In this document: positions 1 to 9,083 of the stretch, piece by piece
Position numbering within the stretch: the stretch's first letter is position 1
Layout: every line of letters begins with the position of its first letter
Source of the DNA: Falsochrobactrum shanghaiense
Lineage (GTDB): Bacteria; Pseudomonadota; Alphaproteobacteria; Rhizobiales; Rhizobiaceae
Reading direction: 5' to 3'
DNA: 64,000 bases
Assembly: GCF_003149535.1 (NCBI RefSeq)
Contig: NZ_QGDB01000002.1
Span: forward strand, 310,001-374,000
Position numbers and translations under genes: made by a program
Notes under the pieces: generated by a model
The model's input: only the letters and a program-made list of their open reading frames with translations
Databases searched by the model: none
What the model was told of the DNA's origin: nothing

Positions 1-1044
1 GTGCTCTGCGAGTGGCTGGAAGCAGCCAATATCGATTGCAGCATGGAAGCAGTCGAACCGGGACGGCCAAACCTGCTCGCCCGTGTCAAAGGCCGCAGCG
101 GTGCGAAGAAAATGCTCTGGGAAGGGCATCTGGATACGGTGCAGGTTACCGGCATGGCGGATCCTTTTACACCGCGACTGGAGGGCGACAGGCTTTATGG
201 ACGCGGTGCAGTCGATGATGGGGCAAGCGTCGTGGCTTTCATGCTGGCCATGCGTGCGCTCAAGGCTTCGCCGCCGCAGGCGGATGTCGATTTTCTCGCT
301 GCCATGGATGAAGAATTCAGCTTTCGCGGCATAGTGCATCATCTGGCCAGGAAAGATCATTATGATCTGGGCGTGGCCGGGGAGCCGACATCGCTGCGGG
401 TCGTGCGGGCCTGCAAGGGGACCGTGCGCTGGTGGGTGAATGTCGAGGGCAGGAATGCCCATACCGGCAAGCCGGAAGAGGGCATTAACGGCATCACCAT
501 CGCGCGCCGTATTCTTGAGCTTTATGATGCTGAAATGCAGCGCCGGGCGAACGTGCATCCGCTGCTGGGCCCGGCAACGCTGACCTGCACGGCGATTGAA
601 GCGGGCGTCGGCCCGAATACGGTTCCCGCAGCGTGCCGTATGCGTTTTGATTACCGCTTCCTGCCATCCGAGCCGGGACTGGAAGTGCATGCCGCGTTCA
701 AAGCCGCGGCGGAAGCCGCCGCATCGGAGTTTCCCGGCGCGACGGTTACGGTGGAAGCGCCTTTCGTGAATTCGTCGGCCATGGATAACCCGGAAACGAG
801 CGAGATCGTGACCCGTATGGGCAGGATTTGCGCTGCTTACGGGGTCGAAGCCGAGTCGATCGGGGTTCCCTATGGCTCGGATGCGACGAAAATGGTGGAT
901 ATTGGTGGAATTCCGACCATTATCTTCGGACCGGGCAGTATCGATAAGGCGCATGCCCTGGATGAATTTGCGGAAATCGAGCCTATTGTCCAAGCTGCAA
1001 AAATGCTTGTCGATCTGGCTCATGATCTGGAAGCGCCGCTATAA
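1..1044 (+). CDS. M20 family N-acyl amino acid deacylase / peptidase, 5' end outside window
   Basis: The reading frame is open from base 1, so the first residues are probably missing; family members run to about 380-400 residues and 347 are visible. The motifs are those of ArgE/DapE/aminoacylase M20 zinc enzymes: a metal-ligand segment EGHLDTVQV (about residue 41), GRGAVDDG (about 68) with the bridging Asp, and MDEEFSF (about 102) with the catalytic Glu pair. The insert domain contains GRNAHTGKPEEG. Such enzymes hydrolyse an N-acyl amino acid to the free amino acid in the cytoplasm. A strong terminator follows. It faces an amino acid dehydratase and transporter module, so it may release an amino acid for the same pathway; the substrate cannot be read from sequence. 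Confidence 0.85.
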   Translation: MLCEWLEAANIDCSMEAVEPGRPNLLARVKGRSGAKKMLWEGHLDTVQVTGMADPFTPRLEGDRLYGRGAVDDGASVVAFMLAMRALKASPPQADVDFLAAMDEEFSFRGIVHHLARKDHYDLGVAGEPTSLRVVRACKGTVRWWVNVEGRNAHTGKPEEGINGITIARRILELYDAEMQRRANVHPLLGPATLTCTAIEAGVGPNTVPAACRMRFDYRFLPSEPGLEVHAAFKAAAEAAASEFPGATVTVEAPFVNSSAMDNPETSEIVTRMGRICAAYGVEAESIGVPYGSDATKMVDIGGIPTIIFGPGSIDKAHALDEFAEIEPIVQAAKMLVDLAHDLEAPL

Positions 1045-1072
1045 GGCGCGTTCCGTTGCCGATGTAAGGGGG

Positions 1073-1113
1073 GGGCGGTTTCTGTGTCGTTGAAATCACA
1101 GAAACCGCCCTTT
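1073..1113 (+). terminator. Rho-independent terminator after the M20 deacylase
   Basis: Arms 1073-1086 (GGGCGGTTTCTGTG) and 1097-1110 are perfect 14-bp complements with a 10-base loop, followed by TTTAAAT. It lies 29 bases after the M20 stop, between convergent genes, and may also act on the dehydratase gene ending at 1167. Confidence 0.85.
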
Positions 1114-1166
1114 AAATCATTGTTTTATCAAATTATCTTCTTGCAGGCGCTTTAAATGAAAGTGCC

Positions 1167-2099
1167 TTATGAGGGCAAGCCGGCGCCGCAAACGGCGACG
1201 GTGATTTTCTCTCCCTGCTGCGCCTTGTAGGCGCCCGAGAGAAGGGCTGCGACGGCGGCTGCTCCGGCGGGATCTGCCGCAATGCCCATTTCAAACCAAA
1301 GCCATTTTGCGGCTTCGCTCATATGCGCATCTTCGATCAGCACATATTCATCGATCACCTTGCGCGCCTGTGCAAAAAGGGCATCATCCGTCCGGCGACA
1401 GGACATGGTTGGAATTGCGCTCGTGATACGAGGGAGGGTGACAACTTCGCCTGCCGTAGCCGAATCATGCAATGTCGGGGAACCGAACGGCTCAACCACC
1501 ACGACCTTGATATTGGGATTAAGCGCCTTGAACGCTGTTCCGGCACCGGTCACGAAGCCGCCGCCGCCTGCGGCGATGATGACGGTCTCTGTTTCGGGGC
1601 GGTCTTCGAATATTTCAAGCGCGACGGTTCCCTGACCTGCGACTACATAAGGGTCGGCAAAAGGATGCACATAGGTTGCATTGTCCTTTTCGGCCAGATC
1701 GCGGGCAAGCGCGTTGCAATGGTCGAAATCAGCGCCGCCGATAACGGTTTTCGCGCCCCATGCCTGCATTTTCACTACTTTTTCTGCGGCAACCGATTCG
1801 GGCAGAAAGATCGTTACGGGCACCTTGGCAATGTGGCCGCAGCGCGCCACGGCCAGTCCGTGATTGCCGCCTGAAGCCGCAACCAGCCCGTGCGCGCGCT
1901 GCTCGGGCGACAGCGACATGACGCGATTGGCAGCGCCCCGGGCCTTGAACGAGCCGGAAACCTGAAGGCATTCAAGTTTCAACGCCAGTTCACCACCGGT
2001 AACAGGCGATTTTAGCTGATCGGCGGCGAGAAGGGGTGTCCGCCGCACATAAGGCTTGATCCGCTGTGCCGCGGCGCGGATATCGTCCAAAGAAATCAT
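1167..2099 (-). CDS. Serine/threonine dehydratase family PLP enzyme
   Basis: A 310-residue fold-type II PLP enzyme of the threonine dehydratase / serine racemase family. The PLP lysine lies in SGSFKARGAANR near the N-terminus, the phosphate-binding glycine loop is AAGGGGFVTG in the middle, and no C-terminal ACT regulatory domain is present, so this is a catabolic rather than IlvA-type enzyme. I chose the ATG at 2099 (MISLDDIRAAA) because GGGAG lies 9 bases upstream; the frame stays open to 2141 but that start lacks a ribosome site. It is transcribed divergently from a D-serine dehydratase-like gene and an amino acid importer. Relatives include threo-3-hydroxyaspartate dehydratases and EutB-like enzymes, so the true substrate is uncertain. 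Confidence 0.85.
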   Translation of the reverse strand: MISLDDIRAAAQRIKPYVRRTPLLAADQLKSPVTGGELALKLECLQVSGSFKARGAANRVMSLSPEQRAHGLVAASGGNHGLAVARCGHIAKVPVTIFLPESVAAEKVVKMQAWGAKTVIGGADFDHCNALARDLAEKDNATYVHPFADPYVVAGQGTVALEIFEDRPETETVIIAAGGGGFVTGAGTAFKALNPNIKVVVVEPFGSPTLHDSATAGEVVTLPRITSAIPTMSCRRTDDALFAQARKVIDEYVLIEDAHMSEAAKWLWFEMGIAADPAGAAAVAALLSGAYKAQQGEKITVAVCGAGLPS

Positions 2100-2268
2100 T
2101 ATGGTCTGCTCCCAACTAACAAAATTTTGCACTGCGCTCATGATTCTACTTGACGTCGTTGAGCGATTAGGCCCACATTATGTTAACGTTATCATCAGCG
2201 GTGTGAAAGCATTATTTGCGCGAAGAGCTGAATGAGACGCGGATGGAGGAGTGAGGAATGACAAACGC

Positions 2269-3540
2269 ATGGCGAAGAATTTGATAAACGGCGAAATCCG
2301 TGGATTTCCATCTGATCATGCCGCTGTTTGCGTCGCCGATATTGCGAGCGTCGGTATCGATCCGCGTGACGGTTCCGCGCAATTGCCGCTGCTGACATTC
2401 GACCGTTCGGCGTGGGAGCAAAACTGCACGGCCATGTTCTCCTACCTGCATGCGGTTGGCGCCAGAATCGCGCCCCATGCAAAGACGCCGATGTCGCCCG
2501 AGCTGGCGCGTGATCTGCTGGAGCGTGGCGCCGTGGCGTTGACGGTTGCCGATATTCGTCAGGCGGCAGTCATGCTGGGGCATGGTTTCGACCGCCTCAT
2601 TCTGGCCAATCAGATTGGCGGTCGGGCAAGCGGCGCCCGGTTGGGGCGGCTTCTCGCGCAGCACCCTGCGGCGCAGGTCATTCTTTATGTCGACAGCCTC
2701 GCTGCACTGGCGACGGCAGCCGAGGTTGCCGCGACCGCTGGACGGCGGATCGATTTTCTCATCGAAGTCGGCGGAGGCCGTGCGGGCGCGCGCGATCGCG
2801 CCACAGTTTTGGCCATCTTGGAAAAGCTTGCGGATTATCCTGATCTGCGTGCCGTCGGCATTGCTGCCTATGAAGGCGCGTCGGCGAGCGGCGATCTGGT
2901 GATGACGCGAAAGGCGATTGCTGAACTTCATGCTTTCGCTGCTGAGGCTTTCGCGCAATTGCGCGCATTGCAGCCGGAAGATCGCCTTATGCTTTCTTCG
3001 GGCGGGTCGAGCTTTTTCGATCTGGTGATCGAAGATCTCGGGCCAACGGTGAGTGCGGACGGCAATGCCGATCTGGTCCTGCGTTCGGGCGCAATCTTTT
3101 TCTACGATCACGGCGTTTATGCGCGAGGGCTTGCAAATCTTGATCAACGCGGCGGCTTTGCGCCTGCGGGGATAGGGCCGGCGCGCGAGGCGTTCAGGCC
3201 GGCTCTGCTTGCCTATGCCGAGGTTCTCTCAAGGCCGGAACCGGGTCTTGCCATTTGCGGCATGGGCATGAGGGACGTTTCCTTTGACCAGGGCCTGCCC
3301 GTGCCCGTGTCGCGTTATCGTGACGGCAACGCCCTGCCGGTTCCCGAAGGGGCCGAGGTGGTCAAGCTCAACGATCAACATGCCTTCCTCAGGCTTTCTG
3401 CGGATGCAGATGTCGAGGTTGGCGATATTTTTGGTTTTGGCATATCGCATCCATGCACTGCTCTTGACCGCTGGTCCTGGTTGTTCGTGACCGGGCCCGG
3501 GGGCAAGGTGGTCGATGCTTTGCCGATGCATTTCGGATAG
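2269..3540 (+). CDS. D-serine dehydratase-like / D-threonine aldolase-family PLP enzyme
   Basis: A 423-residue protein with an alanine racemase-type TIM barrel: the PLP lysine is in HAKTPMSPEL (about residue 67), followed by a C-terminal D-serine dehydratase-like domain carrying the zinc-type His and Cys in DQHAFLRL and SHPCTALDRW. The architecture is that of DSD1, D-threonine aldolase and D-threo-3-hydroxyaspartate dehydratase, usually about 380 residues, so this one is slightly long. I prefer ATG 2269 (MAKNLINGE); a GTG at 2251 is in frame but directly abuts the GGAGGA at 2245-2250. It begins a five-gene run with an amino acid ABC transporter, which points to catabolism of an imported D- or beta-hydroxy amino acid. 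Confidence 0.8.
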   Translation: MAKNLINGEIRGFPSDHAAVCVADIASVGIDPRDGSAQLPLLTFDRSAWEQNCTAMFSYLHAVGARIAPHAKTPMSPELARDLLERGAVALTVADIRQAAVMLGHGFDRLILANQIGGRASGARLGRLLAQHPAAQVILYVDSLAALATAAEVAATAGRRIDFLIEVGGGRAGARDRATVLAILEKLADYPDLRAVGIAAYEGASASGDLVMTRKAIAELHAFAAEAFAQLRALQPEDRLMLSSGGSSFFDLVIEDLGPTVSADGNADLVLRSGAIFFYDHGVYARGLANLDQRGGFAPAGIGPAREAFRPALLAYAEVLSRPEPGLAICGMGMRDVSFDQGLPVPVSRYRDGNALPVPEGAEVVKLNDQHAFLRLSADADVEVGDIFGFGISHPCTALDRWSWLFVTGPGGKVVDALPMHFG

Positions 3541-3544
3541 GCTT

Positions 3545-4213
3545 ATGGCTTCTTTGAATTTCCGCCCCTTATGGCGCTATGAGGACACCTTCATCGAAGG
3601 CATCTTCGTGACATTGAAGCTTGCGCTCATGGCGGGTGCGGCAGGGCTGCTGATCGGCCTTGTTTGCGCGCTTTTGCTGGGGCGCGGCAATCGCTATGTC
3701 ACTTTTCTGATCCGGGCCTATATTGAGGTGATCCGCAATACGCCCCCGGTCCTGCAGATATTCATCATCTTCTTCATCATGCCGCAGATCGGGCTGCGCC
3801 TGCCGCCCTTCGAGGCATCGGTGGTGGCGCTGACGCTTTATTTTGCGGCTTTTGTCGCGGAAATTGTGCGCTCGGGTCTCAATTCGATTCCCAAGGCGCA
3901 GATAGAAGCGGGCCATTGCCTCGGGTTGACGAGCCTGCAGGTGTTCGTCCACGTCGTGCTCCTGCCTGCCTTGCGCAATATCTATCCCTCGCTCACCAGC
4001 CAGTTCATCCTGCTGCTGCTGGGAACATCGATCGCGTCGTTCATTTCGACCGAGGAATTGTTCCACACTGCCGCTTATGTCGACAGCCGTACCTTCCGGA
4101 GCTTCGAAGTCTATGCCTTGATTTCGGGCATCTACGTCGCGATGGTCATGGCTTTTCGTCTGCTCTTTTTCGTCATCGGAAAGCTGGCTTTCCGCTGGCC
4201 CATAGCACGCTGA
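3545..4213 (+). CDS. Polar amino acid ABC transporter permease 1
   Basis: A 222-residue inner-membrane permease of the HisM/GlnP family. It has about five hydrophobic segments, the EVIRNTPP motif typical of polar amino acid permeases (about residue 62) and the EAA loop IEAGHCLGLTSLQ that docks the ATPase. ATG 3545 is four bases after the stop of the upstream PLP enzyme, so the two are translationally linked; a longer in-frame start at 3515 would overlap that gene and is less likely. It should pair with the next permease to form a heterodimeric channel. Confidence 0.9.
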   Translation: MASLNFRPLWRYEDTFIEGIFVTLKLALMAGAAGLLIGLVCALLLGRGNRYVTFLIRAYIEVIRNTPPVLQIFIIFFIMPQIGLRLPPFEASVVALTLYFAAFVAEIVRSGLNSIPKAQIEAGHCLGLTSLQVFVHVVLLPALRNIYPSLTSQFILLLLGTSIASFISTEELFHTAAYVDSRTFRSFEVYALISGIYVAMVMAFRLLFFVIGKLAFRWPIAR

Positions 4214-4223
4214 GGAGAGAACA

Positions 4224-4874
4224 ATGCGTCCTCTGGGTTTAATCGATCTCATCTCTCTGGCAGTCGCCTTCCAGTATACCGTTCTGCTGGTCATATTGGC
4301 CCTGATAATCGGCGGGCCGCTTGCGCTGGGCTTTGCCATGATGCGCGTGTCGCGATTTGCGCCGCTGCGCTGGTTCTCGGCTCTGGTGCTTCAGGTCATG
4401 CAGGGCGTGCCACTGCTGGCGCTGCTCATGTTCGTCTATTTCGGATTGCCGGTCTTTCTGGGCGTGCGCCTTCCGCCGCTTCTTGCGGTAACGGCGGCCT
4501 TCACGGTCTATACGGCGGTGTTCCTCGGCGAAATCTGGCGCGGCGGTATCGAAGCCGTCAAAAAGACCCAATGGGAAGCCGCAGCCTGTCTGGGGCTGAG
4601 CTCGTGGCAGCAATTCGCCTATATTATCGCACCACAGGCGCTCAAGGTCGCACTTCCGGCCAGTGTCGGTTTTCTGGTGCAGCTGATCAAGGGAACGTCG
4701 CTTGCAGCCGTCGTCGGCTTCATCGAGCTGACGCGCGCCGGGCAGTTGTCCGCCGCAGCCACGCTGCAACCGCTTCCTGTCTATATCACCATCGCAGCGA
4801 TTTATTTCGCTATCTGTTCCCCGCTGACGTTTTTGTCGCGTAAACTGGAGACACGTCTGCATGGCGCTCGTTGA
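4224..4874 (+). CDS. Polar amino acid ABC transporter permease 2
   Basis: A 216-residue membrane protein of the same HisMQ/GlnP family as its neighbour, with the ATPase-docking EAA loop WEAAACLGLSSWQQF (about residue 115) and an MQGVPLLALLMF segment in place of the usual RNTP motif. A GAGGAGA ribosome site precedes it, ten bases after the previous stop. Its 3' end overlaps the ATPase start by 14 bases. It forms the second half of the transmembrane channel. Confidence 0.9.
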   Translation: MRPLGLIDLISLAVAFQYTVLLVILALIIGGPLALGFAMMRVSRFAPLRWFSALVLQVMQGVPLLALLMFVYFGLPVFLGVRLPPLLAVTAAFTVYTAVFLGEIWRGGIEAVKKTQWEAAACLGLSSWQQFAYIIAPQALKVALPASVGFLVQLIKGTSLAAVVGFIELTRAGQLSAAATLQPLPVYITIAAIYFAICSPLTFLSRKLETRLHGAR

Positions 4875-5592
4875 GATCAAGAACCTGCGCAAATCCTTTG
4901 GCACTCTCGAAGTGCTCAAGGATGTATCGCTCATCGTCGAAAAGGGCGATATAGTCGCCCTCATAGGCCGCTCAGGCTCAGGTAAATCCACATTGCTGCG
5001 CTGCATCAACGGGCTTGAAGAAACCCAGGGCGGTACGATTACCGTCGCCGGGCAGCCAATCAGCGCCAAGATGTCGGGCCTGCGCGAATATCGCCAGCGC
5101 GTCGGCATCGTGTTCCAGCAGTTCAACCTGTTTCCGCATATGAACGTGCTGAAGAATGTGACGCTGGCGCCGATCCTGACGGGCAAGGTGTCCAAGCCGG
5201 AGGCACGCGCGCTGGCCGAAGCCTGTCTGGCCAAGGTCGGGCTTCTTGAAAAGATCGAGGCCTGGCCGGAGCAGCTTTCCGGCGGGCAGCAGCAGCGTGT
5301 GGCTATCGCCCGCTGCCTCGCAATGGCGCCCGAGCTGATGCTCTTTGACGAGGTCACTTCGGCGCTCGATCCCGAGCTGGTGGGTGAAGTGCTCAAGGTC
5401 ATGGAGGACATGGCGCGTCAGGGCATGACCATGGTGCTCGTCACGCATGAAATGGCCTTCGCCCGCAATGTGGCAAACAAGGTGGTGTTCATGCATCAGG
5501 GCCGGATTTGGGAGGAGGGCCATCCCGATCAGGTTTTCGGCAATCCGCAGACGCCGGAATTGCAGGCCTTCATCCGCACTTCGCAAAAGTAA
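4861..5592 (+). CDS. Polar amino acid ABC transporter ATP-binding protein (GlnQ type)
   Basis: A 243-residue ABC ATPase of normal length. Walker A is GRSGSGKST (about residue 36), the Q-loop FQQFNLFPHMNVL, the signature LSGGQQQRVAIARCL, Walker B LMLFDEVTSALDP and the switch histidine VTHEM. The closest group is the GlnQ/HisP/ArtP class for polar amino acids. It energises import through the two permeases encoded just upstream, and its start lies inside the second permease gene. Confidence 0.92.
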   Translation: MALVEIKNLRKSFGTLEVLKDVSLIVEKGDIVALIGRSGSGKSTLLRCINGLEETQGGTITVAGQPISAKMSGLREYRQRVGIVFQQFNLFPHMNVLKNVTLAPILTGKVSKPEARALAEACLAKVGLLEKIEAWPEQLSGGQQQRVAIARCLAMAPELMLFDEVTSALDPELVGEVLKVMEDMARQGMTMVLVTHEMAFARNVANKVVFMHQGRIWEEGHPDQVFGNPQTPELQAFIRTSQK

Positions 5593-5619
5593 CCGTTTAA
5601 TCTAAAAAGGGAGAACACA

Positions 5620-6411
5620 ATGGGAATTAAAGCTTTCTTGGCTTCAATGGCCGTCGCGGCCACCCTGCTTGTGCCGGCAGCGGCACAGGCGGATAAGTTG
5701 CAGGATATTCTCGGCAATGGGAAAATCCGCGTGGGAATTCTGCTCGACGTACCCCCATGGGGCATGACCGATGCGGAAGGCAAGCCTACGGGTCTTGATG
5801 TGGAAGTCGCAGAACTTCTGGCGCAGGAACTTTCCGTCGATCTCGAAATCGTTCAGGTTACGGGTACGAACAGAATTCCCAATCTTCTGTCCGACCAGAC
5901 CGATATTATCATCGCTGCCATGGGAGCGACCTCCGAGCGCGCCCAGCAGATCATGTTTTCCCAGCCCTATACCGCCGTGCAGCTCGGCGTTTTCGGATCG
6001 CCCGATATAGGATTCTCGGAAGACGTTTCGGTTCTCGACGGCCATACGATTGCGGTTGCGCGCGGAACCACGCTGGATCTGTGGCTGACCGATAATGTTC
6101 CGTCGGGCACCAAGCTTGCACGTTTTGACGACGTGCCGGGGGCGATGGCTGCTTATGTTGCGGGACAGGCAGATATGTTTGCTGAAAACAGCGCCATCAT
6201 CTCCAACCTGCGCAAGGACCGGCCCGAGATTCAGGTTGCTCCGGTCTTTGAAATCCGTCAGTCGCCAGCGCATGTCGGCGTGACGATGGGCGAGCATAAC
6301 CTGCTGCAATGGGTGAATACATTCATCTTCGCAAATGTGATGAACGGCAAATTGCCCGCCTTGCAGGAAAAATGGTTTGGAACCAAACGCGGTGCGTTCC
6401 CCGCGCTCTAA
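5620..6411 (+). CDS. Periplasmic amino acid-binding protein of the ABC transporter
   Basis: A 263-residue family 3 solute-binding protein. It begins with a Sec signal peptide (MGIKAFLASMAVAATLLV, cleavage probably after AAQA at about residue 24), followed by the typical first lobe GKIRVGILLDVPPWGMTDAEG and the conserved GLDVEVAELLA. A GGGAGAA ribosome site lies 28 bases after the ATPase stop. As the last gene of the cluster it delivers the ligand to the permeases. The PPWG opening of the first lobe is seen in proteins for small polar or acidic amino acids, but the ligand cannot be assigned. Confidence 0.9.
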   Translation: MGIKAFLASMAVAATLLVPAAAQADKLQDILGNGKIRVGILLDVPPWGMTDAEGKPTGLDVEVAELLAQELSVDLEIVQVTGTNRIPNLLSDQTDIIIAAMGATSERAQQIMFSQPYTAVQLGVFGSPDIGFSEDVSVLDGHTIAVARGTTLDLWLTDNVPSGTKLARFDDVPGAMAAYVAGQADMFAENSAIISNLRKDRPEIQVAPVFEIRQSPAHVGVTMGEHNLLQWVNTFIFANVMNGKLPALQEKWFGTKRGAFPAL

Positions 6412-6816
6412 GCCAGAAGATCGGGCGCTCATTTTGTAAATGGGCGCCCGGTTATCCCGGTCTTGATACGATGTGATCATCGATTCACGGTTCATGCGAT
6501 TCCGTATATACAAGAACCGCTCCACAGACATATAATCGGACAAGCGACTGTCGGCTTTCACGCCGTGTTCTCTTTTTCGTATGAATTGCTGCGCCAGACA
6601 TGATAGAATGGCTGCGGCTTCCGCGGCATTTTATACATCACATTCATTTCATTAAAGTTTGGCTTGACGCTTCCGGCTGGAGAGTTGTTATTAGGTCCAA
6701 TGATCGTTCTTTTACGATCGCCATCAAATTTGAGCATTGGCAAGCAAAGCTCATTTGCGACGGACACGGAATGTCTGTCGCATCAGCGATGCTTCATGTG
6801 TCCTAAGGAGATACCT
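6412..6816. promoter_or_regulatory. Intergenic region upstream of catalase
   Basis: 405 bases without a convincing gene. The left end has a terminator-like hairpin, 6422-6450 (GGGCGC-type arms around TTGTA). Further right, 6702-6719 is an inverted repeat GATCGT-TCTTTT-ACGATC with perfect 6-base arms about 100 bases before katA, a candidate operator. A TTGACG at 6664 followed 19 bases later by TATTAG is a weak promoter candidate. AAGGAG at 6805-6810 is the catalase ribosome site. Confidence 0.5.
6422..6450 (+). terminator. Hairpin after the amino acid transporter operon
   Basis: The arms CGGGCGC-CATTT and AAATG-GCGCCCG pair almost completely across a short TGT loop, starting 11 bases after the binding-protein stop. 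No T tract follows, so it may be a 3' stabilising hairpin rather than an efficient terminator. Confidence 0.55.
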
Positions 6817-8316
6817 ATGTCAGACCAAACCAAGCCTCAACTCGCCGCTTCCACGACGGGAGCCGGTGCTCCGGCTCCAAGTGATCGCAATTCCCTGACG
6901 ATCGGTTCCGACGGCCCCATCGTGCTGCACGACGTTCATTTCCTTGAGCAGATGGCGCATTTTAACCGCGAGAAAGTTCCTGAGCGCCAGCCTCACGCAA
7001 AGGGCGCGGGCGCATTCGGCGTCTTCGAAACCACTGAGGATGTCTCGGCCTATACCAAGGCAGCACTGTTCCAGAAGGGCGCTTCCACGGAAATGCTGGC
7101 GCGTTTCTCGACGGTTGCCGGTGAAATGGGCAGCCCCGATACCTGGCGCGACGTGCGCGGCTTCTCGCTTAAATTCTATACCAGCGAAGGCAATTACGAT
7201 CTGGTCGGCAACAATACGCCGATCTTCTTCGTGCGCGATCCGATGAAGTTCCCGCATTTCATCCGCAGCCAGAAGCGTCTGCCCGATTCAGGTCTGCGCG
7301 ACAACCATATGCAGTGGGATTTCTGGACGAACAATCCTGAAAGCGCGCATCAGGTCACCTATCTGATGGGCGAACGCGGTTTGCCCCGCACCTGGCGCCA
7401 CATGAACGGCTATGGTTCGCATACCTATATGTGGATCAATGAAGCCGGCGAGAAATTCTGGGTCAAGTATCACTTCCATACCGAACAGGGCATGAAATTC
7501 TTCAGCAATGAAGAAGCTGCCAACATGGCCGGTGCGGATGCGGATTTCCATCGCCGTGATCTGTTCGACGCCATCGAGCGTGGCGAGCATCCAAGCTGGA
7601 TACTTTCGGTGCAGATCATGCCTTATGCGGAAGCCAAGGCTTACCGTTTCAATCCGTTCGATCTCACCAAGACCTGGCCGCACAAGGATTATCCGCTGAT
7701 CCGGGTTGGCAAGATGACGCTCAACCGTAATCCGGAGAACTTCTTCGCGCAGATCGAACAGGCGGCCTTCTCGCCCGGCAATACGGTCCCCGGCATCGGC
7801 TTGTCGCCTGACAAGATGCTGCTTGGCCGTGCTTTTGCCTATAATGACGCCCAGCGCAACCGCATCGGCACCAACTTCCATCAATTGCCGGTGAACCAGC
7901 CCAAGGTGCCTGTAAACACCTATATGTTCGATGGTCATATGACCTATCACCATACCGGCAATGCTCCGGTCTATGCGCCAAACAGCCATGGCCGCCCGTG
8001 GGCGGATGAAACCGGGCCGGTTGCGGATGGATGGGAAGCGGATGGCGAGATGGTCCGCAGCGCCTATGTATTGCGCAGCGATGACGACGATTTTGGTCAG
8101 CCCGGCGCTCTGGTGCGCGAAGTATTCAACGATGCGCAGCGTGCGGCATTGGTTGATACGGTCGCAGGCAGCCTGCTTGGCGGTGTGCGTGAGCCGGTAT
8201 TGAGCAACGCCATTCAATATTGGAAGAATGTCGACGCCGACGTTGGCCAGCGCATTGAAGACAAGGTCCGTGCGGGCAGCGCACCCAAGCCTGCCGAAGG
8301 CATGGGCGAAGGCTGA
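6817..8316 (+). CDS. katA: Monofunctional haem catalase
   Basis: A 499-residue small-subunit (clade 3) catalase, which dismutates hydrogen peroxide to water and oxygen. The distal histidine lies in [18 protein letters not shown], the conserved [20 protein letters not shown] segment follows, and the proximal haem-ligand tyrosine is in [16 protein letters not shown] chose ATG 6817 ([12 protein letters not shown]) because AAGGAG lies six bases upstream; the longer open frame to 6664 is upstream sequence. No signal peptide is visible. Brucella has one such catalase and it is peroxide-induced through OxyR; whether the inverted repeat at 6702-6719 takes part is unknown. Confidence 0.95.
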   Translation: MSDQTKPQLAASTTGAGAPAPSDRNSLTIGSDGPIVLHDVHFLEQMAHFNREKVPERQPHAKGAGAFGVFETTEDVSAYTKAALFQKGASTEMLARFSTVAGEMGSPDTWRDVRGFSLKFYTSEGNYDLVGNNTPIFFVRDPMKFPHFIRSQKRLPDSGLRDNHMQWDFWTNNPESAHQVTYLMGERGLPRTWRHMNGYGSHTYMWINEAGEKFWVKYHFHTEQGMKFFSNEEAANMAGADADFHRRDLFDAIERGEHPSWILSVQIMPYAEAKAYRFNPFDLTKTWPHKDYPLIRVGKMTLNRNPENFFAQIEQAAFSPGNTVPGIGLSPDKMLLGRAFAYNDAQRNRIGTNFHQLPVNQPKVPVNTYMFDGHMTYHHTGNAPVYAPNSHGRPWADETGPVADGWEADGEMVRSAYVLRSDDDDFGQPGALVREVFNDAQRAALVDTVAGSLLGGVREPVLSNAIQYWKNVDADVGQRIEDKVRAGSAPKPAEGMGEG

Positions 8317-8401
8317 TAACAGGGTTTCCCGCGCAGGCGCTTATAGCGGCTGCTTGCGCGGGAGCGCGTTTCTATCTTGAATGGGGCGATGTAGTCCCGT
8401 T

Positions 8402-8434
8402 AAAGCGGTTCCTGTTTAAACGGGAACCGCTTTT
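8402..8434. terminator. Bidirectional terminator between katA and the efflux operon
   Basis: Arms AAAGCGGTTCC (8402-8412) and GGAACCGCTTT (8423-8433) pair perfectly, with a T-rich run TTTTAATTTTTATTTT to the right and A residues at the left. It can serve katA (+) and the TetR gene (-). A second GC-rich hairpin, CCCGCGCA...TGCGCGGG, lies at about 8328-8363 without a T tract. Confidence 0.8.
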
Positions 8435-8468
8435 AATTTTTATTTTATGCATTTTTTGCACAATGATC

Positions 8469-9083
8469 TTATGGCTTTCTGAGAGTCTTCAGAAAGGTTC
8501 GCACCGCTTTTTTTCCTTCCGTTGGAAGATCGAAAGCATGCATGGAAAGCAGCCATTCCCAGGACATGCCTTTCATCAACCAGCGAAATGCCGTTGCGGC
8601 AGAGTGAACCGACCAGGCAGGATCGAGGATTCTTTGTGCCTCGGCGCGTTCCAGGACAGCGGTCAGAATGCCGATCTGCTCGTCTTCGAGGGCAGCTTTG
8701 GCGGCCTGTATTTCTGCGAAATCATCCGCAAGATTGTTACGAAGCAGGATTGTCAGCAAACGCTGGTGCTGCTCGTCGGCAACAAGCGCATCCAGCCAGT
8801 TGCATGAGATTTTTTCGAGAAAGGATAGCGCGTCTGCTTCCGCGCTATCCAATGCGTCCAGATCGATAATGGTTTGTTGAGGCTGGCGGACCTTGTCGAA
8901 CAATTCCAGAAAAATATCGGTCTTGTTCTGGAAGTGCCAGTAAATGGCACCTCTGGTCACGCCTGCGGCTTTTGCGATCTCCTCAAGGGTGGTATGAGCC
9001 AGCCCCTTTTTGAAGAAAATCAGTTCCGCGCAGCAAAGAATGGCCTCCCGCGTTTCCGCAGCTTCAGCTTTCGTTCGCCGCAT
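8469..9083 (-). CDS. bepR: TetR family repressor of the efflux operon (BepR-like)
   Basis: A 204-residue TetR/AcrR regulator. The N-terminal helix-turn-helix spans about residues 10-55 (TREAILCCAELIFFKKG, then AGVTRGAIYWHFQNK), followed by an AcrR-like ligand-binding domain. The gene is the third of a minus-strand operon: its ATG lies 20 bases inside the 3' end of the pump gene, so it is co-transcribed with the pump it presumably represses. The likely operator is the perfect inverted repeat at 13448-13465 upstream of the adaptor gene. The symbol assumes orthology with the Brucella bep system, which I could not test. Confidence 0.85.
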   Translation of the reverse strand: MRRTKAEAAETREAILCCAELIFFKKGLAHTTLEEIAKAAGVTRGAIYWHFQNKTDIFLELFDKVRQPQQTIIDLDALDSAEADALSFLEKISCNWLDALVADEQHQRLLTILLRNNLADDFAEIQAAKAALEDEQIGILTAVLERAEAQRILDPAWSVHSAATAFRWLMKGMSWEWLLSMHAFDLPTEGKKAVRTFLKTLRKP

